Counted from the stretch's first letter, positions 16,683 to 25,681 are shown. The stretch is DNA of 37,690 nucleotides from an uncultured Proteiniphilum sp. (GCF_937873925.1 NZ_CALNAT010000005.1:1-37690), one strand, 5' to 3'. Notes: generated by a model not told the origin, from the sequence alone. Translations and numbers: made by a program.

Positions 16683-17603
16683 TCACAGTACCTGTGCAAC
16701 GATGATGCCGGTACAGGAAGATTGGCCGGCACAGTACTCGCTAAGCGTCTTTTGTTCGATCACCACTTTTTTCCGTGCAGATGAGGCGTGAATAAAGGTG
16801 AGCCGGCCCCCTGCCTGAAAAGCAAATCCCATATGTGTAACGTCGAGACCGTCGATATCGGTGGTGAATGCAACCATGGACATATGGGGGATCCTTGGCG
16901 CCGTGACGGCGATATGCTCCTTAGGAAGATAGTAAAATCCGTCCCGACCATTGATATTATTCTCTATTGCCTGCATCTCCCCCCACAGCGTATCGTCGTT
17001 CTTTAGTTGCCTGTAGGCATCGCGGCGGGTGGTCATGAAATTGATGGTTTTCTTTTCGCAGATACCGCCCAGTCCGGCGGAACTATTTTTCAACAACCCT
17101 TTTTTTTCGTTGTCACAGAGCCAGTCGGAAGTATAATGCAGTCGAGAGACATAACCCTGCACGTTGCCATCCCGATAACGGATGTGCTGCAACTCGCCCA
17201 GGAAAGTATCGAAATCGGGTTTACCGGAACGGGCGGTGCGGGCCAGGGCGATGACCAACTCGACGAAAGTAGTACAATCGAACTCACGGAGATTGATTAC
17301 CGGAACCTCTTCACCGGGTGTTTCCAACGTATGGGCAGCATAAGGGCTATCCAGAAAAAAAGCGGCTGTCTTTTCAAGCAGGCTGTCAGTCTGGGCCAAT
17401 CGCCACGGACGGATGTAGGCAATATACCGGTCGAAGATTTTCCGGTCTTCGGGGGTATAAACCGCTTCCGGGGGTACGACAACGGTAGCGGCAGATGGAA
17501 GAATACCGGAAGGCGGAACGACGCCCGCCGACGAAGGGACAATGACAGTCGTCAGCACTACGGATAACGCCATGATCGGAAATACTATCATTAACTTTCT
17601 CAC
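16683..17603 (-). CDS. DUF1460 exported amidase-like protein
   Basis: This 306-aa protein has a signal peptide (MRKLMIVFPIMALSVVL..SSAG) and a DUF1460 domain, an NlpC/P60-like papain fold annotated as N-acetylmuramoyl-L-alanine amidase or gamma-glutamyl peptidase-like. The likely nucleophile is Cys110 in NLREFDCTTFVELV. Other conserved stretches are RYRDGNVQGYVSRLHYTSDW and HMGFAFQAGGRLTFIHASS, the latter containing a His suited to catalysis. It probably acts on peptidoglycan fragments in the periplasm. The start at 17603 is GTG; ATG at 17591 is an in-frame alternative but would lose the basic n-region. It ends directly against mgtC. Confidence 0.88.
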   Translation of the reverse strand: MRKLMIVFPIMALSVVLTTVIVPSSAGVVPPSGILPSAATVVVPPEAVYTPEDRKIFDRYIAYIRPWRLAQTDSLLEKTAAFFLDSPYAAHTLETPGEEVPVINLREFDCTTFVELVIALARTARSGKPDFDTFLGELQHIRYRDGNVQGYVSRLHYTSDWLCDNEKKGLLKNSSAGLGGICEKKTINFMTTRRDAYRQLKNDDTLWGEMQAIENNINGRDGFYYLPKEHIAVTAPRIPHMSMVAFTTDIDGLDVTHMGFAFQAGGRLTFIHASSARKKVVIEQKTLSEYCAGQSSCTGIIVAQVL

Positions 17604-17691
17604 GTTCTCAGTTTTCAGATTCCTTTCCCAGACTCAATAAACTCAGTCGTTTTCAAATCTTATTACTCTGTTTTTAAAACAGGTAAATCCG

Positions 17692-18771
17692 TTATGACCG
17701 GGACGGAGACGTAGCTTTCGAGAGCAGAAAAGCATCCAGGAGGGTGATGGCTGCCATAGCCTCGACGATGGGGACGGCGCGGGGCAACACACAGGGGTCA
17801 TGCCGTCCGCGGGCTTTGATGACCGTATCGTTGCCGTGGATATCCACTGTCTCCTGCTCTCTGAGGATGGTGGAAACCGGTTTGAAGGCTACGCGGAAAT
17901 AGATATCCTGCCCGTTGGAAATACCTGCCTGAATACCGCCCGAATGGTTGGTACGGGTGTTTATCCTGCCGTTGTCATTGTAGAAAACATCGTTCACTTC
18001 GGAGCCGCGGGCGGTAACATTGAAGCCTGTGCCGTATTCGAAACCTTTGACAGCATTGATACTCAACATGGCCGAGCCGAGCATGGCGTGAAGCTTGCCG
18101 AAGACCGGTTCGCCCAGACCCGCGGGTGTCCCTTTGATCACACAGGTGATAATGCCGCCGATAGTATCGCCCTGATAGCGAACCTCCTGAATAAGCCGGA
18201 TCATCTGCTCCGCAACATCGGGATCGGGGCAGCGCACAAAATTATCTTCTGTGCGGGAAAGGTCGTATTTCCTGTAATCGTTCTCCAGCGCGATATCGCC
18301 CACCTGCGAGGTATAGGCCTTGATATCGACAGGAAGATGCCTGAGATAGAGCTTCGCCACGGCACCGGCCACTACACGGGCAATGGTCTCGCGTGCGGAG
18401 GACCGCCCCCCGCCCCGGTAGTCACGGATACCATACTTCTCCTGATAGGTGAAGTCGGCATGAGAAGGGCGGAACGCCTCCTTGATGTTATCGTAATCCG
18501 ACGACTGCTGATTTTCGTTCCTCACCACGAAGCCTATAGGGGCACCGGTGGTCTGGTTCTGGAATACCCCCGACAGGAATTCCACTTTATCGGCCTCTTT
18601 GCGGGGCGTAGTGATACGCGATTGGCCGGGGCGCCGCCTGTCGAGTTCCGACTGTATGAACTCCATATCAAGCTGCAGACCCGCGGGGCATCCGTCGATA
18701 ACCCCTCCCACGGCTGCACCGTGTGATTCGCCGAAAGATGTCAATCTGAATATTTCTCCGAATGTATTCAT
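17692..18771 (-). CDS. aroC: Chorismate synthase
   Basis: This 359-aa enzyme converts 5-enolpyruvylshikimate-3-phosphate to chorismate using reduced FMN, the last common step of aromatic amino acid synthesis. Signatures are the N-terminal FGESHGAAVGGVIDGCPAGL, then YRGGGRSSARETIARVVAGA, and the C-terminal KARGRHDPCVLPRAVPIVEA. The frame extends 10 codons further upstream to a GTG, but family members start MNTFG(x)xFRLTSFGESHG, so ATG at 18771 is used. It follows the SlyD-type gene on the same strand after 80 bp. Confidence 0.97.
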   Translation of the reverse strand: MNTFGEIFRLTSFGESHGAAVGGVIDGCPAGLQLDMEFIQSELDRRRPGQSRITTPRKEADKVEFLSGVFQNQTTGAPIGFVVRNENQQSSDYDNIKEAFRPSHADFTYQEKYGIRDYRGGGRSSARETIARVVAGAVAKLYLRHLPVDIKAYTSQVGDIALENDYRKYDLSRTEDNFVRCPDPDVAEQMIRLIQEVRYQGDTIGGIITCVIKGTPAGLGEPVFGKLHAMLGSAMLSINAVKGFEYGTGFNVTARGSEVNDVFYNDNGRINTRTNHSGGIQAGISNGQDIYFRVAFKPVSTILREQETVDIHGNDTVIKARGRHDPCVLPRAVPIVEAMAAITLLDAFLLSKATSPSRS

Positions 18772-18851
18772 TGTATGTCTCTTTTTATGTACCCCGACCA
18801 CGAATAGACATCATCCTATCCTTGCAAGAAAGGCCGTCGGTAGGGTAATTG

Positions 18852-19454
18852 TCAGCAAGCGCAACCGCCTGAGCCGCAACCGCAACCGCCGCCCTGGCTT
18901 TCGCCGGGACCACACCCGCAGCCGTTTTCTTCACCGGAGCCGCAACCACCGGAACCGCAGCCGCAGCCACCCGCGAAAAGGGCGGCAATCTCTTCGGCAG
19001 AGGCTTCCCGCACGCCCGTAACAGTACCTTCGAAATGCATGATCTCACCTGCCAGCGGATGGTTGAAGTCCATGGTAACCACATCGTCACCGATAGAGAC
19101 TACGGAGCCTACAAGCCGGTTGCCGGAGGAGTCCATCATGGGCAGGGTATTCCCTTCGAAAAGCACTTCCTCATCGATCTTCCCATCGATCTCAAAGATA
19201 TTTTTAGGCAGTTCGATCACTTTGGTATCGTCATAATCACCATAGGCTTCTTCCGGTGTGAGCAGGAAAGAGAACGCATCGCCCTGTGAAAGCCCTTCGA
19301 GCTGTTTCTCGAATGCTTCGAGCATGGAGTTGGTACCGAAAATAAATTCCAGCGGTTGCTGGGCCGTGGCCCGTTCCATCAGTTCCCGTTCATCGCCTTC
19401 GCCTACATTAAGGTCATAGGCAAGGGTAACATATTTGTTGTCTGAGATTTGCAT
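18852..19454 (-). CDS. SlyD-like FKBP-type peptidyl-prolyl isomerase with Cys-rich tail
   Basis: This 200-aa protein has the FKBP part at about 1-70 and 125-155, with an IF (insert-in-flap) chaperone domain between (about 70-125). Motifs are ISDNKYVTLAYDL, PEEAYGDYDD and FNHPLAGEIMHFEGTV. Residues about 163-200 are a Gly/Cys-rich tail with repeated CGCGSGG units and about a dozen cysteines. In E. coli SlyD a His/Cys-rich tail binds nickel and other metals; this one lacks His and is Cys-based, so Ni, Zn or Cu binding is inference. It is a cytoplasmic folding factor. The start ATG at 19454 gives the usual family N-terminus. Confidence 0.92.
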   Translation of the reverse strand: MQISDNKYVTLAYDLNVGEGDERELMERATAQQPLEFIFGTNSMLEAFEKQLEGLSQGDAFSFLLTPEEAYGDYDDTKVIELPKNIFEIDGKIDEEVLFEGNTLPMMDSSGNRLVGSVVSIGDDVVTMDFNHPLAGEIMHFEGTVTGVREASAEEIAALFAGGCGCGSGGCGSGEENGCGCGPGESQGGGCGCGSGGCAC

Positions 19455-19495
19455 TATTTCTTATTTTAAATTTTTAATTTCCTGTTTTAGTATAT

Positions 19496-19525
19496 TGCCC
19501 ATGGGCATATTAATTAGTTGTAACA
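19496..19525. promoter_or_regulatory. Two perfect palindromes between patB and slyD-like genes
   Basis: TGCCCATGGGCA (19496-19507) is a perfect 12-bp palindrome, and AGTTGTAACAACT, a few bases to the right, is a 6-1-6 inverted repeat. Both lie in the 89-bp gap between the patB stop and the slyD-like start on the minus strand. They could be an operator or an RNA hairpin; I cannot tell which. Confidence 0.35.
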
Positions 19526-19543
19526 ACTGAACAGCATCGTTGT

Positions 19544-20716
19544 TTAGGCATGCACTGCTTTTTTTAAATTTTTCAATCCCTTTTCGAGAAGGCTGCGCGA
19601 AGTGCCCACATTGAGCCGCATGAAGCCCTCGCCGCCCGGTCCGAACATGGCACCGTCGTTCAATGCCAGGCGGGCTTTTTCTATGAAGAGTTTTACAAGT
19701 TCCCGCTGCGGCAGGTTGAGCGCGCGGCAGTCGAGCCATACCAGGAAGGATGCTTCGGGCAGGATCGCTTTTATCTCCGGAATATTCTCTTTCAGATAAT
19801 TCTTTACAAAATCAATATTTGCCTGCACATAATCGAGCATCTGGTCAAGCCACTCGCCGCACTCATCGTAAGCGGCACGCGTGGCAGTGAAAGCGAAGAT
19901 GGTACCCTGCTGCAATTCACGCGGTTCGAGGTAAGCCAGGTATCTTTCCCTGGTCTTTTTATTAGGGATGACCGCAAAGGAACTGACAATACCGGCGATA
20001 TTGAATGTTTTGCTGGGCGCCATTAGCGTGAGCGATATCTCCTCCGCTTGCGGGGAGACGGAGGCGAAAACGGTATGTTGATGTCCCGGCAGCGCCATAT
20101 CGGCATGGATCTCATCGGAAACGACCAGTATCTTGCTTTCGTAGCAGAGGTCGGCCAGTTCTCTCAACTCTCCGGGAGACCATACTCTGCCACCGGGATT
20201 GTGGGGGTTGCAAAGGATCAGCATCTTGCAGTTGTCGGCGGAGACAATGCGCCGCAACCCTTCGAAATCCATTTTGTATTGTCCGTTTTCAAGGATCAGT
20301 GGGTTGTTGACCACCTCACGGCCAAGCGACTCGGTGACGATACGGAAAGGGTGATAAACGGGCGGCTGGATAATGATCTTGTCCCCTTTTGCAGTGAATT
20401 CATCGATGGCGAAGGCAAACCCTTTGACCACACCGGGAACGAAGTTGATATGTTCACCTTTTACTTGCCACCGGTGACGGCTCCCGAGCCAATTGACAAT
20501 AGACCTCGTGTAGGCTTCCGACGGGAGTGTATAGCCGAAAACACCATGTTCTACGCGTTGCTTCAGCGCTTTTACGATAGCCGGCGGAGACTTGAAATCC
20601 ATGTCGGCTACCCAGAGAGGGATGAGGTCGTCACGTCCGAAGACAGGTTTCAATTTTTCCAGTTTGACGGCATCACTACCCGAACGGTCTATGATTTCAT
20701 CAAAATTATATTGCAT
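19544..20716 (-). CDS. PatB/MalY-type PLP-dependent C-S lyase (aminotransferase class I fold)
   Basis: This 390-aa fold-type I PLP enzyme is of the MalY/PatB group, which cleaves cystathionine or related thioethers to release a thiol, pyruvate and ammonia. Typical motifs are FGRDDLIPLWVADMDFKSPP (26-45), LILCNPHNPGGRVW (166-179), VVSDEIHADM (198-207) and the PLP lysine K236 in LMAPSKTFNIAG. The C-terminal FGPGGEGFMRLNVGTSR contains the carboxylate-binding Arg. The length is normal. Whether it works mainly as cystathionine beta-lyase or as a cysteine desulfhydrase cannot be told from sequence. Confidence 0.92.
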   Translation of the reverse strand: MQYNFDEIIDRSGSDAVKLEKLKPVFGRDDLIPLWVADMDFKSPPAIVKALKQRVEHGVFGYTLPSEAYTRSIVNWLGSRHRWQVKGEHINFVPGVVKGFAFAIDEFTAKGDKIIIQPPVYHPFRIVTESLGREVVNNPLILENGQYKMDFEGLRRIVSADNCKMLILCNPHNPGGRVWSPGELRELADLCYESKILVVSDEIHADMALPGHQHTVFASVSPQAEEISLTLMAPSKTFNIAGIVSSFAVIPNKKTRERYLAYLEPRELQQGTIFAFTATRAAYDECGEWLDQMLDYVQANIDFVKNYLKENIPEIKAILPEASFLVWLDCRALNLPQRELVKLFIEKARLALNDGAMFGPGGEGFMRLNVGTSRSLLEKGLKNLKKAVHA

Positions 20717-20730
20717 AGTTTTTTCTTTTA

Positions 20731-20772
20731 GAGCCAGGAGTCAAGTACCAAGATTTCAAAATTTCAGGATTT
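20731..20772. repeat. Heptamer-type repeat upstream of the PatB gene
   Basis: GAGCCAG, GAGTCAA and GTACCAA are three clear 7-bp units, followed by the related 8-bp pattern GATTTCAAAATTTCAGGATTTC (a 22-bp stretch at 20752-20773). It begins 14 bp upstream of the patB start codon. Confidence 0.5.
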
Positions 20773-20834
20773 CTTTATTAAATTGTCAAACCATGAAATC
20801 ACCACATCCCCGTTCCATCGTACTACGTACTACC

Positions 20835-21680
20835 TCAGTAATAGACCGAGGGGAAAGGAGGATTGCTGCGCACCCTTCTTCCGCCGAAATTGAGCGATTC
20901 CACTGCAAATCCGATCATGAACTGATGAGAGATCATCCGGGTGGTAAGCTCATTCACGTGGGTGTTATAATAATCGCCCAGATAAGCGGCGCGCAGGGTG
21001 ATGTTATGCACAGGCATATCCACCGAAAAATAGCTGCGCAATGCCTGCTGATTATGGAAAGAACCGAAATGGACGGTTCCTTTGTTATTTCCGAGCGTAA
21101 ATATTTCGTAATAGGAATGTCCGTATTCGGGCGAAAAGAACATGCCGGAAAAGGGCGTGGCAAGCTGCCACCGGAAGGTAAAGATCTTCCAATTGTAGAC
21201 GGCCAAGGCCGAAAGGTGGAGGTTCGTAGAAACCTTCAATGAACCGGGGTTGTTGGAGTTTCGTACATTGTATATGCCGCCCAGCGAGGCTTCCCATCCG
21301 CCGCCGCCGAAAAGCCTGAAATTGGGGGTTGCGAGGAGAGGATAGAATCCGGTGAGCCGGTAATGGATATTGCCGTAATACTCCGAAGCGGAAGCAGTAG
21401 GGTTCTTGGTGATAGCCGTCTGTATAAGGAATTGCTGTTGCAGGAGCAGGTTACCTCCGAAATACGGGGTTCCCTTGATACGGTCGTGCATGAGTGACAT
21501 GCTGATACCGCTATACCTGAGGGGCGAAAGATAACTGTCGTTGAGAAACGCTTTGCCGATACCGAAAAGGGTAGACTGGTTGACAGGACTTACCGGCAGT
21601 ATGGGGGACCGACTCTCCTGGGAGACCGTCACACAGAAAATACCGATCCATAGACTAAACAGTAGCGCTGTTTTTTTCAT
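20835..21680 (-). CDS. DUF3316 outer-membrane barrel-like protein
   Basis: This 281-aa exported protein has a signal peptide (MKKTALLFSLWIGIFCVTVS) and alternating aromatic beta strands. It matches the DUF3316 family of Bacteroidetes, with conserved stretches FLNDSYLSPLRYSGI, NVRNSNNPGSLKVSTNL, PFSGMFFSPEYGHSYYEIFT and LRAAYLGDYYNTHVNELTTR. The pattern suggests an outer-membrane beta barrel of 10-12 strands; function is unknown. The frame can be read from a TTG two codons upstream, but ATG at 21680 gives a normal signal peptide. It follows parC by 15 bp and is probably co-transcribed with it. Confidence 0.85.
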   Translation of the reverse strand: MKKTALLFSLWIGIFCVTVSQESRSPILPVSPVNQSTLFGIGKAFLNDSYLSPLRYSGISMSLMHDRIKGTPYFGGNLLLQQQFLIQTAITKNPTASASEYYGNIHYRLTGFYPLLATPNFRLFGGGGWEASLGGIYNVRNSNNPGSLKVSTNLHLSALAVYNWKIFTFRWQLATPFSGMFFSPEYGHSYYEIFTLGNNKGTVHFGSFHNQQALRSYFSVDMPVHNITLRAAYLGDYYNTHVNELTTRMISHQFMIGFAVESLNFGGRRVRSNPPFPSVYY

Positions 21681-21695
21681 CCACAACTAAATTAA

Positions 21696-24437
21696 TCAGA
21701 ACAACTTCATCTGGCCCGTGATCTCGTCGCGTAAATCGGCATCGGAGATATCGTGTTCTCCGTTTTCCTCATTTTCCCCGTTCTCTCCATTCTCTCCATT
21801 ATCCCCGTTCTCTTCTCCGATCTCCACTTTCATTGCCTGTGGTGGCTCTTCGTCTCGTTCGGGGAAGCGGGTAGGCTCCAACTCTTCCACTGTCTCCACT
21901 TCGAAGTTGGAGATACGCTTGCCTTTTGCCTTGTAGCTTTTTACCGTTATGAACTCCTCCACGTCGATCTCAAGCGGCTCGCGAAAATCATCGTGACCTC
22001 CAAAGATAGCTTTTACTCTCGGGAATACCGTATCCGTAAGCAAAAATAATCGGGAACCGGGGTTTTCACCGATGAAACGGAGCGGTTTTTCCGACGGTTC
22101 AAAGGTGAACCGTTTGAGATAGGCATATCCCTGATCGGTATCAAAGAGCGCCGCCGTCCAAACCTTGTTCTCATCGAACTTCCCGATATGGAGTATATTG
22201 GAGGGAAAATGGTTGGTGAGATCGAAATTGCAGATATGATAGGTGCCGTCGGTAGTGACCACGAGGATCATATCGTCGCCCTGGAACTCGCCGAGGTATT
22301 TGCCGCTGCCTTCATAATTGAGACGGAAGACATCGGGATCGAACCATACCTTACGGCCGCCGAGTGTCGAGACACCCTTTTGCCTGAGTTGGATGCGGTG
22401 TACCTCGACTTTGGTAAGGATATTTCCCATGGCCTGCCTCCCCTTGATCTCTATTTCACTGAAATCTTTCTCGAACTGAAGGATACGCATGCGGGGCTTG
22501 GGTTTCAGTATCACCCTGATGGTTTCGGCTTCGCCGTTGGGGTTGACACTGAAGTAGGCGACGCGTGAACCCGGCTTTCCCCGGGTGAGGTCATATTCCT
22601 TGTCGCGGTTGACACCGATGACAGCGAACCGCTTGAGGTAGTGTGGCGCTTTTTTCCCGTCGCGGTAGACCACATTATAAATGGTGCGTTTGTCGTTCCT
22701 TTTGAAGACGCCGGCATAGAGGATGCCTTTACCTACGAACATCTTGTCGCTCACCTTCACCACCTTGTATTTTCCATCCTTGAAGAAGACAATAATATCG
22801 TCGATATCGGAACAGTTACAGACAAACTCGTCTTTTTTCATGCCGGTACCGATGAAACCCTCTTCGCGGTTCATATAGAGTTTCTCGTTGGCTTCGGCCA
22901 CCTTTGTGGCTTCGATGTTCTCGAAACTGCGTATCACCGTGCGGCGCGGGAAATGTTTACCATAGCGCTCTTTGAGCATCAGGAACCATGCGATGGTATA
23001 ATCGACCAGATAGGCGAGATCGTGGTCGATCTCTCCGATCTCTTCCTTCAGTCTGGCGATCAATTCTTCCGACTTGTCGGAGTTGAATTTGAGGATACGC
23101 GCCATCCTGATCTCCATCAGCCTGAGAATATCTTCCCGGGTGACCTCGCGGAGGAAAATGGTTTTGTAGGGCTCAAGGCGCTTATCGATATGCGCCACGG
23201 CAATGTCCATGTTCCTGGCGTTCTCGAATTCCTTATCCTTATAAATACGTTCTTCGATAAATATTTTTTCAAGTGAAGCGAAGAGAAGCGCCTCCTGCTT
23301 TTCGGTTTTTTCGATCTCCAGTTCAAGGCGCAGCAGTTCACGGGTAGTATCGACCGAGGAACGCAGCACATCGCTCACGGCGAGGAAGTGCGGCCTGTTA
23401 TCGTCGATGACGCAGCAGTTGGGAGAGATGCTGATCTCGCAATCGGTGAAGGCGTAAAGCGCGTCGATCGTTTTATCGGAAGAGACACCGGGCGCCAGTT
23501 GTACCTGGATCTCCACGTTTTGCGCGGTGATGTCGTCCACCTTTTTGATTTTGATCTTACCCTTGTCGTTGGCTTTGAGGATAGAGTCGACCAAGCCGGC
23601 TGTGGTTTTTCCATAGGGTATATCTTTGATGACCAACGTCTTGTTGTCCATCTTGGAGATGGTCGTACGAATCTTCACCGAACCGCCTCTTTCGCCGTCG
23701 TTGTATTTCTCCACATCGATATATCCCCCGGTTTGGAAGTCGGGGTAAAGTGTGAATTCTTTCTCCTGCAGGTAGTTCACGGCGGCATCGCATACCTCGT
23801 TGAAATTATGGGGCAATATTTTGGAAGAGAGCCCCACGGCGATTCCCTCAGCGCCCTGTACCAGGAGGAGGGGAAATTTGGCGGGAAGTGTAACCGGCTC
23901 TTTGTTACGGCCGTCGTAAGAAGCTTTCCACTCAGTGGTCTTCGGGTTGAAGAGCACCTCGAGGGCAAATTTATTGAGACGTGCCTCAATATACCGGGGC
24001 GCGGCTGCGCCGTCGCCGGTAAGGATATTTCCCCAGTTACCCTGACAATCGATCAACAGGTCTTTCTGGCCGAGTTGTACCAAAGCGTCGCCGATAGAGG
24101 CATCGCCGTGGGGGTGGTACTGCATGGTCGTCCCGATGATATTGGCTACCTTGTTGTAGCGGCCGTCGTCCATCCGTTTCATGGCGTGCAGGATGCGACG
24201 CTGCACCGGCTTGAGTCCGTCGGAGATGTGCGGCACGGCCCGCTCCAGAATTACGTAGGAGGCATAGTCGAGAAACCAGTTCTGATACATCTTGGAGAGA
24301 TTGAGCGTGCTGTCGTCGCCCAGCCGTACCGGCACTTTGGAGCCGGAGAAGGACTCGGGGGAGAAAAGGGATTCATCCTCTTCCATGCTTTCATCTCTCT
24401 CTTTTATATCGTCGTCGTCAGGTAATTTAGGGGACAT
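21696..24437 (-). CDS. parC: DNA topoisomerase IV / gyrase-type subunit A (ParC)
   Basis: This 913-aa type IIA topoisomerase A subunit breaks and rejoins DNA to decatenate chromosomes and relax supercoils. A disordered acidic N-terminus (1-35) precedes the winged-helix/tower domain with SDGLKPVQRRILHAM (72-86) and YHPHGDASIGDALV (107-120). The catalytic Tyr149 lies in AAAPRYIEARL. A coiled-coil tower region follows, then a C-terminal pinwheel-like domain of diverged repeats (about 530-830). This domain organisation, without a clear GyrA box, fits the Bacteroidetes ParC type. The C-terminus carries an acidic Asn-Gly-Glu repeat (874-894). No parE lies in the window. Confidence 0.93.
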   Translation of the reverse strand: MSPKLPDDDDIKERDESMEEDESLFSPESFSGSKVPVRLGDDSTLNLSKMYQNWFLDYASYVILERAVPHISDGLKPVQRRILHAMKRMDDGRYNKVANIIGTTMQYHPHGDASIGDALVQLGQKDLLIDCQGNWGNILTGDGAAAPRYIEARLNKFALEVLFNPKTTEWKASYDGRNKEPVTLPAKFPLLLVQGAEGIAVGLSSKILPHNFNEVCDAAVNYLQEKEFTLYPDFQTGGYIDVEKYNDGERGGSVKIRTTISKMDNKTLVIKDIPYGKTTAGLVDSILKANDKGKIKIKKVDDITAQNVEIQVQLAPGVSSDKTIDALYAFTDCEISISPNCCVIDDNRPHFLAVSDVLRSSVDTTRELLRLELEIEKTEKQEALLFASLEKIFIEERIYKDKEFENARNMDIAVAHIDKRLEPYKTIFLREVTREDILRLMEIRMARILKFNSDKSEELIARLKEEIGEIDHDLAYLVDYTIAWFLMLKERYGKHFPRRTVIRSFENIEATKVAEANEKLYMNREEGFIGTGMKKDEFVCNCSDIDDIIVFFKDGKYKVVKVSDKMFVGKGILYAGVFKRNDKRTIYNVVYRDGKKAPHYLKRFAVIGVNRDKEYDLTRGKPGSRVAYFSVNPNGEAETIRVILKPKPRMRILQFEKDFSEIEIKGRQAMGNILTKVEVHRIQLRQKGVSTLGGRKVWFDPDVFRLNYEGSGKYLGEFQGDDMILVVTTDGTYHICNFDLTNHFPSNILHIGKFDENKVWTAALFDTDQGYAYLKRFTFEPSEKPLRFIGENPGSRLFLLTDTVFPRVKAIFGGHDDFREPLEIDVEEFITVKSYKAKGKRISNFEVETVEELEPTRFPERDEEPPQAMKVEIGEENGDNGENGENGENEENGEHDISDADLRDEITGQMKLF
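21756..21818 (-). repeat. Coding microsatellite in the parC tail (Asn-Gly-Glu repeats)
   Basis: Twenty-one codons encode a repeating N-G-E / N-E-E pattern, with plus-strand units such as TCTCCATTC in tandem. Such an in-frame 9-bp repeat can expand or contract without shifting the frame. Confidence 0.75.
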
Positions 24438-24449
24438 ATATTTTATAAT

Positions 24450-24570
24450 GTGCTAATTTATCAATATACTAATATGCCAATTAAATTACAAACCGGCAGA
24501 GCCAACAATCCCTTGCCTGTTAATCACATTGGCACATTAGTCATATTGGCACATCGGCATATTAAATTTT
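24450..24570. repeat. Low-complexity repeats in the parC leader
   Basis: The parC leader contains several variants of CACATTGGCACATTAG and AATATGCC(A/G)AT in both orientations (for example at 24471-24484 and near 24545-24563). It is AT-rich with no gene. Confidence 0.5.
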
Positions 24571-24574
24571 TGTT

Positions 24575-24582
24575 CAAAGATA
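24575..24582 (-). promoter_or_regulatory. -7 box for parC
   Basis: TATCTTTG on the minus strand lies 138 bp before the parC ATG. It implies a long leader that includes the CACATTGGCA repeats. No clear -33 partner is seen. Confidence 0.5.
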
Positions 24583-24606
24583 ACAATTTTAAGGAGAATT
24601 GCCAAA

Positions 24607-25521
24607 TCAGAAAGTCCACTCTTCGGAAGTCTTCGCCTTGCCGGTATCAGCCGGCACCGTTACCTGGGTTTTAATAGGCTCTTTGGTATTATTCTGCACC
24701 CCTGCGCCTTTGTAATATTGCAATACATTGGGCATAATGGATTCAATGCGTGCGATACGCTTACTATCGGTGGGGTGCGTGCTCAGGAATTCAGGTACTT
24801 GCGCTCCGCCCGAACTTTGTGCCATCCTTGTCCAGAAGGAGACTGCAACTCGGGGGTCATAGCCGGCTATGGCCATCAATATCAACCCGATTTCATCGGC
24901 CTCATACTCCTGTGTGCGGGCATAAGGCATCATCACTCCATATTGCGCTCCCAAGCCGAAAACGGTGCTTCCCAACTGCTGCATGGCCTGTGAATTCCCC
25001 AGAAGCCCTCCCGCTATGGCGCCTCCGTATTGCAGGGCTACCTGCTGGCTCAACCTTTCACTGGAATGACGGGCAATCACGTGCGCTATCTCGTGGCCTA
25101 CAACCACTGCCAGCGCCTCTTCGGTCTGGGTTACAGGGAGCAGGCCGGTATAAATGACCACCTTACCGCCGGGCATGGCGAAGGCATTGACACTGTTCTC
25201 TTTCACTAAATTAAACTCCCATGTATAATTCTCGAGTTCTGACGCATAACCATTGTTAGTATAAAAGGTTTTTACCGCATTGGCGATCCGGCTGCCGATG
25301 CGGCTGACCATCTGCGCATTGGGAGTGCCCCTTTCAACAGGCGCCGTACGCATAAAGTCCTGGTATTGTTGCAGGCTCAATGCGATAACCTCTTCATTGG
25401 ATACCAACTGCAACTGCCTTCTTCCGGTAAACGGCACGCTTCCGCATGATTCGAGCAGCAGCGCCGCCACAAATATCACGAGCGTAAATTTTATTGTTCC
25501 TTGTAATTTCTTTTGTTCCAT
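24607..25521 (-). CDS. M48-family metalloprotease lipoprotein (BepA/YggG-like)
   Basis: This 304-aa protein has a lipoprotein signal (hydrophobic 12-23, LLESC with Cys26) and an M48 peptidase domain. The zinc motif is HEIAH (143-147) in AVVVGHEIAHVIARHSSERL, with the third ligand in TQEYEADEIGLILMA. The LSTHPTDSKRIARIE stretch typical of Oma1/BepA-like enzymes closes the domain. These proteins degrade or assist assembly of outer-membrane proteins in the periplasm. There is no TPR domain as in E. coli BepA; the length matches the short Loip/YcaL-type. A -7 box lies about 90 bp upstream. Confidence 0.93.
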   Translation of the reverse strand: MEQKKLQGTIKFTLVIFVAALLLESCGSVPFTGRRQLQLVSNEEVIALSLQQYQDFMRTAPVERGTPNAQMVSRIGSRIANAVKTFYTNNGYASELENYTWEFNLVKENSVNAFAMPGGKVVIYTGLLPVTQTEEALAVVVGHEIAHVIARHSSERLSQQVALQYGGAIAGGLLGNSQAMQQLGSTVFGLGAQYGVMMPYARTQEYEADEIGLILMAIAGYDPRVAVSFWTRMAQSSGGAQVPEFLSTHPTDSKRIARIESIMPNVLQYYKGAGVQNNTKEPIKTQVTVPADTGKAKTSEEWTF

Positions 25522-25608
25522 AGTTCTTATTGTTGATTATAGATAGTTTTCCTCTGTCTGTCGGATCGCCTTAAATCTCTCAGACAAGCAAAAGTAATTA
25601 AAATTTCG

Positions 25609-25616
25609 CAAATATA
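25609..25616 (-). promoter_or_regulatory. -7 box upstream of the M48 gene
   Basis: TATATTTG on the minus strand; a second candidate, TACTTTTG, lies at 25589-25596. Either would drive the M48 lipoprotein gene with a leader of roughly 60-80 nt. Confidence 0.45.
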
Positions 25617-25681
25617 TAAGAACACGGATGAGTAAAGCAAGCGCCGGATAAATTAAGTTGCCATTCAAAGGCATACTTTAT

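Noticed and set aside
18772..18801. GTG-initiated longer form of AroC
   Set aside because: Chorismate synthases begin close to the conserved FGESHG motif; the extra ten residues are unlike the family.
23388..24425. A 345-codon open frame antisense to parC
   Set aside because: It lies fully opposite a strongly conserved gene, has no recognisable domain, and reflects the codon bias of the true strand.
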